A DNA stretch of 24,726 bases from a virus. Shown here piece after piece: positions 1 to 4,444 of this stretch (the first letter of the stretch is position 1; every line of letters begins with the position of its first letter). The notes under the pieces were generated by a model, which was not told where the DNA came from, did no database searches, and worked only from the letters and a program-made list of their open reading frames with translations. The DNA lies in IMG/VR virus record IMGVR_UViG_3300041407_000158, positions 1-24,726 of that record; one strand, written 5' to 3'. The translations under genes and the position numbers were made by a program.

Positions 1-9
1 ATGAGGCTC

Positions 10-42
10 GCTCTCCAAGAGCAACCGGCCGCAAGCGGCCGG
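10..42. repeat. GC-rich inverted repeat downstream of the first DUF1566 gene
   Basis: A perfect 8-bp inverted repeat (CCGGCCGC, 25-32, and GCGGCCGG, 35-42) with a 2-nt spacer starts 14 bp beyond the stop codon of the minus-strand DUF1566 gene. A second, smaller hairpin (GCTCT-CCA-AGAGC, 10-22) lies next to it. There is no clean T-run on the minus strand after the stem, so it is a poor intrinsic terminator. A short GC-rich hairpin just beyond a variable repeat is a known feature of diversity-generating retroelements, which makes this placement notable, but a plain transcript-end hairpin is equally possible. Confidence 0.55.
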
Positions 43-56
43 ATTAAATAAGCGAA

Positions 57-677
57 TTAATCAATCAATTGACTGCGGACGGGGCGGACACGGAGCTCGC
101 TGGTCTTGCCGTCGTTGAGCTGATGGCCATCATCGAAGTGCATGGTGAATGCGTAGTTGGCGGAGCGCTGCGAACTCGACCAGTACCAGGTGTCTTTGAA
201 GGCTTCCGCGCCGCCGGCCTGGAAGGACGTGAGCACCGCCTGGGTTGGCGATTCATCGCTGTAAAGCAGACCTACCGGCTCGCTGTTTGGGTTGTCACCG
301 TCGCGGCGACCTGCCCAGTTCGTTTCGGTGGTCGGCTTGAAGTGGCGATACTGCAGCTCCTGCACGTCGCGCGCCGGGATCGCCCAGTCGTTGAAGCCCC
401 CGATATCCAGAGTCAGCACCTGTTGTGCCAACTCACTGCCAGCGGCCGCCATCGCTTCGGTGTTGGCGCGGCTGTTGGTGAAGCTGTCAGCACCTTCGAT
501 CTTCTCGCCGTACTCGCCCCAAGCACCGCTCAGTTCGTGCGCGGCGCCGGCAGTGATGTTCAGGTAGCGCTTGCCGGTGTCCGGGTCACGGGTGATGCCG
601 CTGAAGAACCCGCCGCCGAACGGCTGGCCGATTTCCGGGATAGTCACTGCTGGTGCTGCTTTAGCTACTGCGGACAT
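57..677 (-). CDS. DUF1566-domain (C-type-lectin-like) protein, copy A
   Basis: A 206-residue protein. I chose the ATG at 677 because AGAGGAAAG precedes it; a longer in-frame start at 704 is not an ATG and lacks this site. The C-terminal third carries the DUF1566/Lcl signature: WYWSSSQRSANYAF, an acidic/Gly patch, and a terminal ELRVRPVR. Such domains adopt a C-type-lectin-like fold and are often surface-binding or host-interaction proteins; some are diversified by retroelements. No signal peptide or membrane segment is visible. The last 101 bp before the C-terminal tail (73-173) are 90 percent identical to the equivalent part of the neighbouring gene at 754-1365, while the rest is unrelated. 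It is the last gene of the minus-strand block inside the window. A phage adhesin or moron product is the best guess; the ligand is unknown. Confidence 0.8.
   Translation of the reverse strand: MSAVAKAAPAVTIPEIGQPFGGGFFSGITRDPDTGKRYLNITAGAAHELSGAWGEYGEKIEGADSFTNSRANTEAMAAAGSELAQQVLTLDIGGFNDWAIPARDVQELQYRHFKPTTETNWAGRRDGDNPNSEPVGLLYSDESPTQAVLTSFQAGGAEAFKDTWYWSSSQRSANYAFTMHFDDGHQLNDGKTSELRVRPVRSQLID
73..173 (-). repeat. Variable-repeat-like 3' segment, copy A
   Basis: This 101-bp stretch of the DUF1566 gene aligns without gaps to 767-867. There are 11 mismatches, in nine codons, all at first or second codon positions; every third position in the 33 codons is identical. In copy A the variable codons read, in order, TAC, ACC, CAC, GAT, CAT, CTC, AAC, GAC, ACC, all explicable as mutated AAC or AAT. 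The 30 bp at the 3' end (73-102 on the plus strand), a GC-rich block, are identical in both copies and could correspond to an initiation-of-mutagenic-homing region. An 11-bp tag (41-51) is also shared with 751-761. Confidence 0.7.
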
Positions 678-702
678 GGTCTTTCCTCTTTTCGAAGGCA
701 AC

Positions 703-722
703 AAAAAAGGCGCTGCTGCGCC
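703..722 (-). terminator. Intrinsic terminator after DUF1566 copy B
   Basis: On the minus strand a 5-bp GC stem (GGCGC, loop AGCA, GCGCC) is followed directly by six T residues. It lies about 30 bp beyond the stop codon at 754 and just upstream of the ribosome binding site of copy A, so it would reduce transcription from copy B into copy A. It might also be the cruciform partner of the copy B variable repeat. Confidence 0.65.
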
Positions 723-753
723 CGGTGCCGATCAAGAACGAATGATTGAAGGA

Positions 754-1365
754 TTAAATAAAGAATCTGCGGACGGGGCGGACACGGAGCTCGCTGCCCT
801 TGCCGTAGTAGTCCTGATTGCCATCACCGAAGTCCATGTTGAATGCGTCGTTGGCGGAGCGCTGCGAAGATGACCAGTAGTAGGTGTCCTTCGCGAACAG
901 TTCCGGCACGTTTACCCAGCAGTGGTACAGCTCGCCGCAGGCTGGCAGGTAAAAGTCGTGATGACCGCCTGCCTGGTGTTCGGCACAGGCATCGGCTGCC
1001 GGATACTTCCTCTCGTCATCGTTGCCGATCAGTACCTGCGTGTTGGTGTAGCCGTCGGTCTTGCTGAGGCCTTTCACCTCAACTCCACGGCCGCCCCACT
1101 CAAGACTGCCAACATCCTTGGCTGCGATGATCAGGTAGTGCGCCGGGACATCGCCGCGAGCGGCTACCAGTCCACCGTTGTAGCCGCCTTGGCCGGGCCA
1201 CTCAGCGCCAAGCGCAGGAACCGAATAAGCGGTGATCGGTTGAACGTTGGCCGCCGGCGGAAGGGTCTGAGCAAGCATGCCTGCCATCAGCAGCTGAACC
1301 ATGCGCTCAGAAGTGCCTTTGATCTTGAAGCCATCGGCCTCGATTGAAATTGTGTTGGCTTTCAT
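754..1365 (-). CDS. DUF1566-domain (C-type-lectin-like) protein, copy B
   Basis: A 203-residue protein starting at an ATG with GAGGA seven bases upstream. The N-terminal half (about residues 1-60) is unrelated to copy A. The central and C-terminal part has the DUF1566 layout, including DFYLPACGEL, then YYWSSSQRSANDAF and the final ELRVRPVR. Known DUF1566 domains are lectin-like folds used for binding. Only the last ~45 residues match copy A, and there at nucleotide level, so the two genes share a homogenised or retro-copied 3' cassette rather than being a simple duplication. No signal peptide is seen. Function is unknown; a host-surface binding or virion decoration role is inference. Confidence 0.8.
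   Translation of the reverse strand: MKANTISIEADGFKIKGTSERMVQLLMAGMLAQTLPPAANVQPITAYSVPALGAEWPGQGGYNGGLVAARGDVPAHYLIIAAKDVGSLEWGGRGVEVKGLSKTDGYTNTQVLIGNDDERKYPAADACAEHQAGGHHDFYLPACGELYHCWVNVPELFAKDTYYWSSSQRSANDAFNMDFGDGNQDYYGKGSELRVRPVRRFFI
767..867 (-). repeat. Variable-repeat-like 3' segment, copy B
   Basis: Partner of 73-173. Variable codons, in coding order, are GAC, AAC, GAC, GGT, AAT, GAC, TAC, TAC, GGC. Immediately 5' of the matched block the two genes differ in synonymous ways (TCG AGT against TCA TCT), whereas inside the block no synonymous change occurs. This sharp edge argues for recent copying of the segment, followed by changes confined to AAY-type codons. Confidence 0.7.
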
Positions 1366-1399
1366 GGGTAATCCTCGGGAATGTTGTCACGCTCAGTTG

Positions 1400-1648
1400 T
1401 CACGAAATACGAATATGTTCGGCAAGTTGTTCGTCAGTCATTCGGTCGGCAGCGTGGATCAAGCGAGTGAGCAGGTCCTGCTCTTCCTCGATGCCGGCCC
1501 GCTGCATCGACCGCTTCAGCGCGGCGTCGGTGTTGTGAAACAGGTCAGTCGTGATGCGCCGGGACAGCAACCTTTCGAGCCGCTGCTCCTCGGTCATCTT
1601 GTTGCGCTTCCGCTCTTCCTGTTTGCGCTCCAGCGCGGTCATGGCCAT
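1400..1648 (-). CDS. Small charged hypothetical protein
   Basis: An 82-residue protein rich in Arg, Lys and Glu, predicted by eye to be mostly helical (ERKQEERKRNKMTEEQRLER near the N-terminus). I start it at the ATG at 1648, with AAAGAGG six bases upstream; an ATG two codons later (1642) is also possible, and a TTG lies at 1654. It sits between the DUF1566 pair and two hypothetical genes in the same orientation. I do not recognise the family. The amphipathic helices and the DQxx-type acidic segment could indicate a scaffold or nucleic-acid-associated protein, but nothing in the sequence decides this. Confidence 0.6.
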   Translation of the reverse strand: MAMTALERKQEERKRNKMTEEQRLERLLSRRITTDLFHNTDAALKRSMQRAGIEEEQDLLTRLIHAADRMTDEQLAEHIRIS

Positions 1649-1733
1649 GGCCAACCTCTTTAATTCCGTGGGCCGGTAGATCCAGCCATGTCTGTCGTCG
1701 GCGCTGGCGTACCTGGTTGCTGAGGCGTCTCAC
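1545..1733 (-). CDS. Possible overlapping small ORF (doubtful)
   Basis: A 62-codon frame whose GTG start overlaps the stop of the upstream gene as GTGA, the junction type used repeatedly in this window. Its first ~27 residues (containing RQTWLDLPAHGIKE) look protein-like and fill the otherwise empty gap 1649-1729. The second half lies out of frame over the gene at 1400-1648 and has the Ala/Arg/Gly bias of a shadow frame. It may be a real short gene, a relic with a shifted 3' end, or chance. Confidence 0.25.
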   Translation of the reverse strand: MRRLSNQVRQRRRQTWLDLPAHGIKEVGHGHDRAGAQTGRAEAQQDDRGAAARKVAVPAHHD

Positions 1734-2044
1734 GATGGCTCAGCGAACTTGAAGTTGTTCTCGCTGGCGATCAGTCGAAGGCGCTTGGCGAGGATGCCCG
1801 TCTCTCGGGCGATTTCGACCACTGACTTTCCGGCATCGGCCAAGGCCTTAACCTTTGGCGCGTCCTTGGTTCGTGCAGCCTTCAGTTTCAGGCTGTGCGG
1901 CGTGGTGCCGAACATCGGTGCCTTGGCGCCGACACCCCGAGGGATCTCCTGCACCGTCTTGCCGGCGCCGAAGAACTGATCCAGCTGCTGGTTGAGATTC
2001 GAGATGATCGACTCCCGCGGGTCTGGCATTGGTACACCGATCAT
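1730..2044 (-). CDS. Hypothetical protein with HTH-like C-terminal half
   Basis: A 104-residue protein. Its ATG overlaps the stop codon of the upstream gene (ATGA), so translation is probably coupled. Residues about 65-100 (KALADAGKSVVEIARETGIL then KRLRLIA) look like a helix-turn-helix of the resolvase/Trp-repressor kind: a short helix, a turn around AGKS, and a putative recognition helix. The N-terminal half contains PDPRESIISNLNQQLDQFF, probably helical. A DNA-binding role is inference; I do not recognise a named family. Confidence 0.65.
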   Translation of the reverse strand: MIGVPMPDPRESIISNLNQQLDQFFGAGKTVQEIPRGVGAKAPMFGTTPHSLKLKAARTKDAPKVKALADAGKSVVEIARETGILAKRLRLIASENNFKFAEPS

Positions 2045-2322
2045 TTACGTTCACCCGACAGCGAGAGCTTGATTCCGTCAGCCCGAGCTTCCAGCACCTG
2101 GGCATAGTTGACGGCCTCTTTCCACGTCCAGCGAAAGCCTTTGGTCAGGCCGGTGGAGCGCTCGACGATGTGATAGGCGTTGCCCTTGGTTTGAACCTGG
2201 TAGCGAATCTCTTGCACGGGCTGCTCCTTGCCAATCAAGGCGTAGAACGCGGCGGTGGCGATGCTTGCGCGGGCACGCAGGGCGGCAACCCCATCGACTC
2301 GCTGTTGAAGTAGTTGGTGCAT
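2041..2322 (-). CDS. Hypothetical phage protein
   Basis: A 93-residue protein with an ATG preceded by CGAGGA at a good distance. The middle (KGNAYHIVERSTGLTKGFRW followed by TWKEAVNYAQVLEARAD) resembles small phage proteins of unknown role. It heads the two-gene overlapping pair with 1730-2044. Upstream lies a long hairpin (2352-2407) and then a bidirectional terminator, so the gene either has its own promoter, which I could not identify, or is reached by readthrough. Confidence 0.65.
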   Translation of the reverse strand: MHQLLQQRVDGVAALRARASIATAAFYALIGKEQPVQEIRYQVQTKGNAYHIVERSTGLTKGFRWTWKEAVNYAQVLEARADGIKLSLSGERK

Positions 2323-2351
2323 GGCGATTCCTCGATGGGGTTGCGTGTATT

Positions 2352-2407
2352 CGTCAGCACTCGGGCCACCTGCTGGTTGCCGTTGGGCGCAGGGGAGAGT
2401 GCTGACG
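2352..2407. repeat. Nested long hairpin in the leader of 2041-2322
   Basis: A perfect 11-bp inverted repeat (CGTCAGCACTC, 2352-2362, and GAGTGCTGACG, 2397-2407) encloses a second stem (CCTGC, 2369-2373, and GCAGG, 2389-2393). It lies 30 nt upstream of the ATG at 2322 on the minus strand. It has the same outer-stem, internal-loop, inner-stem layout as the four 40-42 nt elements further right but no shared primary sequence. It could be a 5' untranslated regulatory structure or a protein-binding dyad. Confidence 0.55.
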
Positions 2408-2422
2408 GATAAAGGCAGGCGT

Positions 2423-2450
2423 AAAAAAGCCCGATCGGAACCGGGCTTTT
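2423..2450 (-). terminator. Bidirectional intrinsic terminator
   Basis: Stem GCCCG (2429-2433) with CGGGC (2442-2446), extended by A-T pairs. The minus strand carries TTTTTT after the stem and the plus strand TTTT, so it can stop transcripts in either direction. It closes the minus-strand LuxR/TerB block. Confidence 0.75.
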
Positions 2451-2493
2451 GTTTGCATCACGGGTACCACCCTACGTGAGCCTCCCAGGCCCG

Positions 2494-2669
2494 CTACTGG
2501 CGACGGCCCAGGGTTGAATCTTCAGCGGTGATTTCTAACTTGGGGTGGCCTACCGATTGCTCGGCCAGTGCGCGGTGACACTGCCGGCCCAGATGCCGCT
2601 GCCTGTATGAGTGTTGGGCGCAGCCTTCAGGCTTACTACGCCACGCAGGTGGATCGTTTACTGGTGCAT
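2494..2669 (-). pseudogene. Probable frameshifted small gene
   Basis: A strong ribosome binding site (CGGAGGA) lies nine bases before the ATG at 2669, but that frame stops after three codons (ATG CAC CAG TAA). One base over, an open frame of about 57 residues runs to a stop at 2494, with protein-like content (DPPAWRSKPEGC, SYRQRHLGRQCHRALAEQ, GHPKLEITAED) and no usable start of its own. The other hairpin elements of this block are each followed by ribosome binding site and gene, and this one is too if the frame is joined. A single-base indel near the start, real or from sequencing, would explain it. The protein family is not recognised. Confidence 0.4.
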
Positions 2670-2737
2670 GGGTGCAAATCCTCCGTACTGGGTTAGTTGA
2701 TGAGTGCAGGTGGCCGGTATAAGCCGGGGATTCGTCC

Positions 2738-2777
2738 GCATCCCGCTGCCCACTCAGTGAGTGGGCAGAAGTGATGC
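2738..2777 (-). repeat. Intercistronic hairpin element 1
   Basis: A 40-nt element that directly abuts the TAG stop (2778-2780) of the membrane protein gene. As minus-strand RNA: outer stem GCATC with GATGC, internal loop ACTT opposite CGG, and a long inner stem CTGCCCACT with AGTGGGCAG. The same plan recurs at 3442-3482, 3665-3706 and 4109-4149 with compensated base changes. Confidence 0.7.
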
Positions 2778-2984
2778 CTACTGAACGGCTCGCAGTTCGC
2801 TTCGAAGTACCCAGTTGCCGGAGACTTTCACCATGCAGCCAACGAAGGCGGCATATTTGGTTTCTCTGTCGGTCTGGTAGCCGTAGTAGGAGCAGGCGCC
2901 TCGATTGGCGAGGCTGTTGATGATCAGCCCCAGGGCGAAGATCGCCCCGGAGATAATCAGAACCTGCCGCACCCGCTTGCTCAC
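2778..2984 (-). CDS. Small membrane protein
   Basis: A 68-residue protein with a GTG start that overlaps the stop of the TerB-like gene (GTGA), so it is probably translated by coupling. Residues about 6-26 (VRQVLIISGAIFALGLIINS) form one membrane segment; the remainder has three Cys residues (near 31, 50) and is polar, so it may face the periplasm. No signal-peptidase site is obvious. The tight junction suggests it works with, or is co-regulated with, the TerB-like protein. The function is not known. Confidence 0.65.
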   Translation of the reverse strand: MSKRVRQVLIISGAIFALGLIINSLANRGACSYYGYQTDRETKYAAFVGCMVKVSGNWVLRSELRAVQ

Positions 2985-3418
2985 GCCTCAATACCGAAGT
3001 CTTTGAGGCGCAGGCCCAGCTCGTTACCAATCTCGGCAAGAACCTTGAGCTCTTCGGGACTGATGTTGCCGTCGCCTTCTGCAACGGTGAGCATGTTCAC
3101 GAACACCTCTTCCGCATCGGCCGGGCTGTTCTTGATGTCGCGGATCTCGCGCAGGATGTTCATGCGGCCAAGCCTGAAGCCCGCCTGCAGTTGCTCAGTG
3201 AACAGGTTCACCGTGCTGGTGATCTCCGCCCCGAAGTGCTCCAACGCCTTGTTGGCCCGGATCTGGATATCGATTTGGGCGGCTTCGTTCTTGCTGATCT
3301 CGCCGTCCGAAGCGGCAACCAGCAGGCAACCGCCGACTATGGCTTGCATCAGGTCGCGATTTTCCAGCTTCTTTACTGCGCGCTTGGCGCCGAACAGCTT
3401 CTTACCAATACCGAACAT
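2981..3418 (-). CDS. TerB-like (tellurite-resistance-family) protein
   Basis: A 145-residue protein starting at ATG 3418 with AGAGGA upstream (an in-frame upstream start at 3466 would run into the hairpin element). The body matches the all-helical TerB fold: VGGCLLVAASDGEISKNE near residue 28 and VAEGDGNISPEELKVLAEIG near residue 108, two similar acidic Asp-Gly-x-Ile-Ser loops that in TerB bind divalent metal. TerB proteins belong to membrane-associated stress and phage-defence-linked modules; phage-borne single copies without the other ter genes are common and their role is unclear. A lysogenic-conversion role is inference. Confidence 0.75.
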   Translation of the reverse strand: MFGIGKKLFGAKRAVKKLENRDLMQAIVGGCLLVAASDGEISKNEAAQIDIQIRANKALEHFGAEITSTVNLFTEQLQAGFRLGRMNILREIRDIKNSPADAEEVFVNMLTVAEGDGNISPEELKVLAEIGNELGLRLKDFGIEA

Positions 3419-3441
3419 GGTGATTCCTCTGGGTTTGGGTT

Positions 3442-3482
3442 GCATCCCGCTGCACCCTGTCGCCAAGGTGCAGCAGTGATGC
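3442..3482 (-). repeat. Intercistronic hairpin element 2
   Basis: A 41-nt element that abuts the TGA stop (3483-3485) of the 53-residue gene and ends 23 nt before the ATG of the TerB-like gene. Outer stem GCATC with GATGC; internal loop ACTG opposite CGG; inner stem CTGCACC with GGTGCAG. Confidence 0.7.
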
Positions 3483-3644
3483 TCATTCAGCCTGAAGCGC
3501 TTCGATTGCCTGCCGGTAGTCGGCAGCGTTGGTACGGTTGTTTGCGGCGTCTTCGAACTGGCCTTCGGCCTCCTGGATCGCTGCGTTGTTCTCGCAGTTG
3601 GAGGCGTGAATTTCGAGCTGGGCGATTGCTGCTGAGTGCTTCAT
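3483..3644 (-). CDS. 53-residue hypothetical protein
   Basis: A short gene of 53 codons (starts MKHSAAIAQLEIHASN, ends AIEALQAE) with ACAGG nine bases upstream of its ATG. Ala-, Glu- and Gln-rich, probably two helices with a polar turn around NNRTNAADY. It lies between two copies of the hairpin element, each flush with a stop codon, which supports it as a real cistron of this block. I do not recognise the family. It may be a small structural or interaction partner of the neighbouring TerB-like protein. Confidence 0.6.
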   Translation of the reverse strand: MKHSAAIAQLEIHASNCENNAAIQEAEGQFEDAANNRTNAADYRQAIEALQAE

Positions 3645-3664
3645 GGTTGATTACCTGTCGGTTG

Positions 3665-3706
3665 TCATCCCAAAGCACCCTCACAAAAAAGGTGCTTCAG
3701 CGATGC
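3665..3706 (-). repeat. Intercistronic hairpin element 3
   Basis: A 42-nt element that abuts the TGA stop (3707-3709) of the LuxR-type gene and ends 20 nt before the next ATG. Outer stem GCATC with GATGA (four pairs); internal loop GCTG opposite TGG; inner stem AAGCACC with GGTGCTT. Relative to elements 2 and 4 the CT/AG pairs at the stem base are replaced by AA/TT, a compensated change. Confidence 0.7.
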
Positions 3707-4090
3707 TCAACCAAACAACTCGCCCAACTCAGCGCGACGTGCCAGCCGAAGCTCACCAACGCGCCGTTCACCGACTCTGCGGTTCTGACGCAGCGGTTGG
3801 TCATCGACCATTGCGTGCATGACCAATACCGCCGCGAGCACCACGCAGACCGGCGAAATGATCTGCCGCTTCATCGCTTCGGCGACCATTGCTGCCTGGC
3901 GGTGAACGCCGAGCTTGTACATCGCGCTTGAAAGCCGCTTGACCACAGTGCCTGGCGTGATTCCGAAGCTCTTAGCGATCTCCTTGGCCGTAAGACCCTG
4001 GGCAACCGAGAGTAGGAACTGAAGCTCTCGAGGTGCCAGTCCGCGGCCGAGCTCACCCTTCCATGCGCCGTTTACGATTGTTGTTTCCAT
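3707..4090 (-). CDS. LuxR-type HTH regulator with a C-terminal membrane segment
   Basis: A 127-residue protein; ATG with GGGAG eight bases upstream. Residues about 17-72 form a GerE/LuxR DNA-binding domain: LAPRELQFLLSVAQGLTAKE then IAKSFGITPGTVVKRLSSAM and YKLGVHRQAAMV, including the conserved leading Glu, the Gly-Leu-Thr-x-Lys-Glu-Ile turn and the recognition helix. No receiver or autoinducer domain precedes it. Residues about 77-92 (SPVCVVLAAVLVMHAMV) look like one membrane segment, followed by a basic tail (RRVGERRVGELRLARRAELG). It is the first gene of the minus-strand block, directly after the leader, so it may regulate that block or host genes. Membrane tethering is inference. Confidence 0.75.
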   Translation of the reverse strand: METTIVNGAWKGELGRGLAPRELQFLLSVAQGLTAKEIAKSFGITPGTVVKRLSSAMYKLGVHRQAAMVAEAMKRQIISPVCVVLAAVLVMHAMVDDQPLRQNRRVGERRVGELRLARRAELGELFG

Positions 4091-4108
4091 CGTCTTGACT
4101 CCCGGTTG

Positions 4109-4149
4109 TTTTCCCGATGCACCCGGAAAGCCAGGTGCAGCAGTGAAAA
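4109..4149 (-). repeat. Intercistronic-type hairpin element 4 (in the leader)
   Basis: A 41-nt element ending 18 nt before the ATG of the LuxR-type gene. Outer stem TTTTC with GAAAA, replacing GCATC/GATGC of the other copies while keeping pairing; internal loop ACTG opposite CGG; inner stem TGCACC with GGTGCA. No gene stop lies next to this copy. Confidence 0.7.
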
Positions 4150-4186
4150 ATTCCGTTGAAGTGTTCTCACCGACCGCGACTCTGTC

Positions 4187-4299
4187 CGCCGGATAACTAT
4201 TTTTGGTGCTTTACGCTGCACACCCGGGTCAGTTGCCAACCCTCTGAACCGTTGAGGCCGGTTCATCGCTGCCTTGTCCTGGCCGGTAGTTATCCGGCG
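4187..4299. promoter_or_regulatory. 13-bp inverted repeat in the leader
   Basis: CGCCGGATAACTA at 4187-4199 is the exact reverse complement of 4287-4299, with 87 bp between. The right arm begins about where transcription from the promoter at 4308-4336 would start, so the first bases of the leader RNA could pair with a site about 100 nt downstream. Alternatively the arms are two operator sites for a DNA-looping regulator, perhaps the LuxR-type protein encoded next. Confidence 0.5.
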
Positions 4300-4307
4300 A
4301 TGGACAA

Positions 4308-4336
4308 ACAATACGTTTGCGAATTAAAACGGTCAA
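4308..4336 (-). promoter_or_regulatory. Sigma70-like promoter of the minus-strand block
   Basis: On the minus strand TTGACC (4331-4336), a 17-bp spacer, and TATTGT (4308-4313). It lies between the terminator of the repressor gene and the LuxR-type gene, so the accessory block has a promoter separate from that of the repressor. Confidence 0.65.
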
Positions 4337-4375
4337 CACTTTTTAATGCGAAAGCGAATAGATTTTTGCGGGGAT

Positions 4376-4404
4376 GAAAAAAATCCCCGCTTGTCGGCGG
4401 GGAT
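4376..4404 (-). terminator. Intrinsic terminator of the repressor gene
   Basis: On the minus strand ATCCCCGC, loop CGACAA, GCGGGGAT, then a run of seven T. It lies about 40 bp beyond the repressor stop. An overlapping alternative stem (4368-4390) could form on either strand. Confidence 0.85.
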
Positions 4405-4444
4405 ATCGAATTGGAGGATGGGACCAGAGGGTGGCGCTAGGCCT

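Larger units (their letters stand above)
2451..2777. other. Gap holding a gene remnant and one hairpin element
   Basis: Between the terminator and the small membrane protein gene there is no intact gene. The stretch holds hairpin element 1 (2738-2777), a very strong Shine-Dalgarno sequence (CGGAGGA, minus strand, 2679-2685), and a downstream open frame lacking a start, described separately. The piece 2686-2737 shows nothing further. Confidence 0.6.
4091..4375 (-). other. Long structured leader of the accessory block
   Basis: No convincing gene. This stretch carries hairpin element 4 (4109-4149), a 13-bp inverted repeat with arms at 4187-4199 and 4287-4299, a smaller hairpin between the arms, and the promoter at 4308-4336. 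A transcript from that promoter would have an untranslated leader of roughly 210 nt, long enough for regulation by structure. Confidence 0.6.

Noticed and set aside
69-749. 226-codon plus-strand frame over DUF1566 copy A
   Set aside because: Opposite-strand shadow; no ribosome binding site and the minus-strand gene has good family marks.
57-1365. DUF1566 pair as a simple tandem gene duplication
   Set aside because: Only the last ~45 codons are alike; the N-terminal two thirds show no nucleotide similarity, so duplication of a whole gene does not explain the pattern.
2494-3084. 196-codon minus-strand frame read as one protein
   Set aside because: Its first two thirds are a shadow of the TerB-like and membrane protein genes; only the last ~57 codons, outside those genes, are kept as a possible remnant.
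2738-4149. Hairpin elements as integron attC sites or a CRISPR array
   Set aside because: No RYYYAAC/GTTRRRY core motifs; spacing equals whole genes and there are no uniform repeats and spacers.
4072-4311. 79-codon minus-strand frame through the leader
   Set aside because: It runs through hairpin element 4 and into the start of the LuxR-type gene, and only a weak AAGG lies before an internal ATG.
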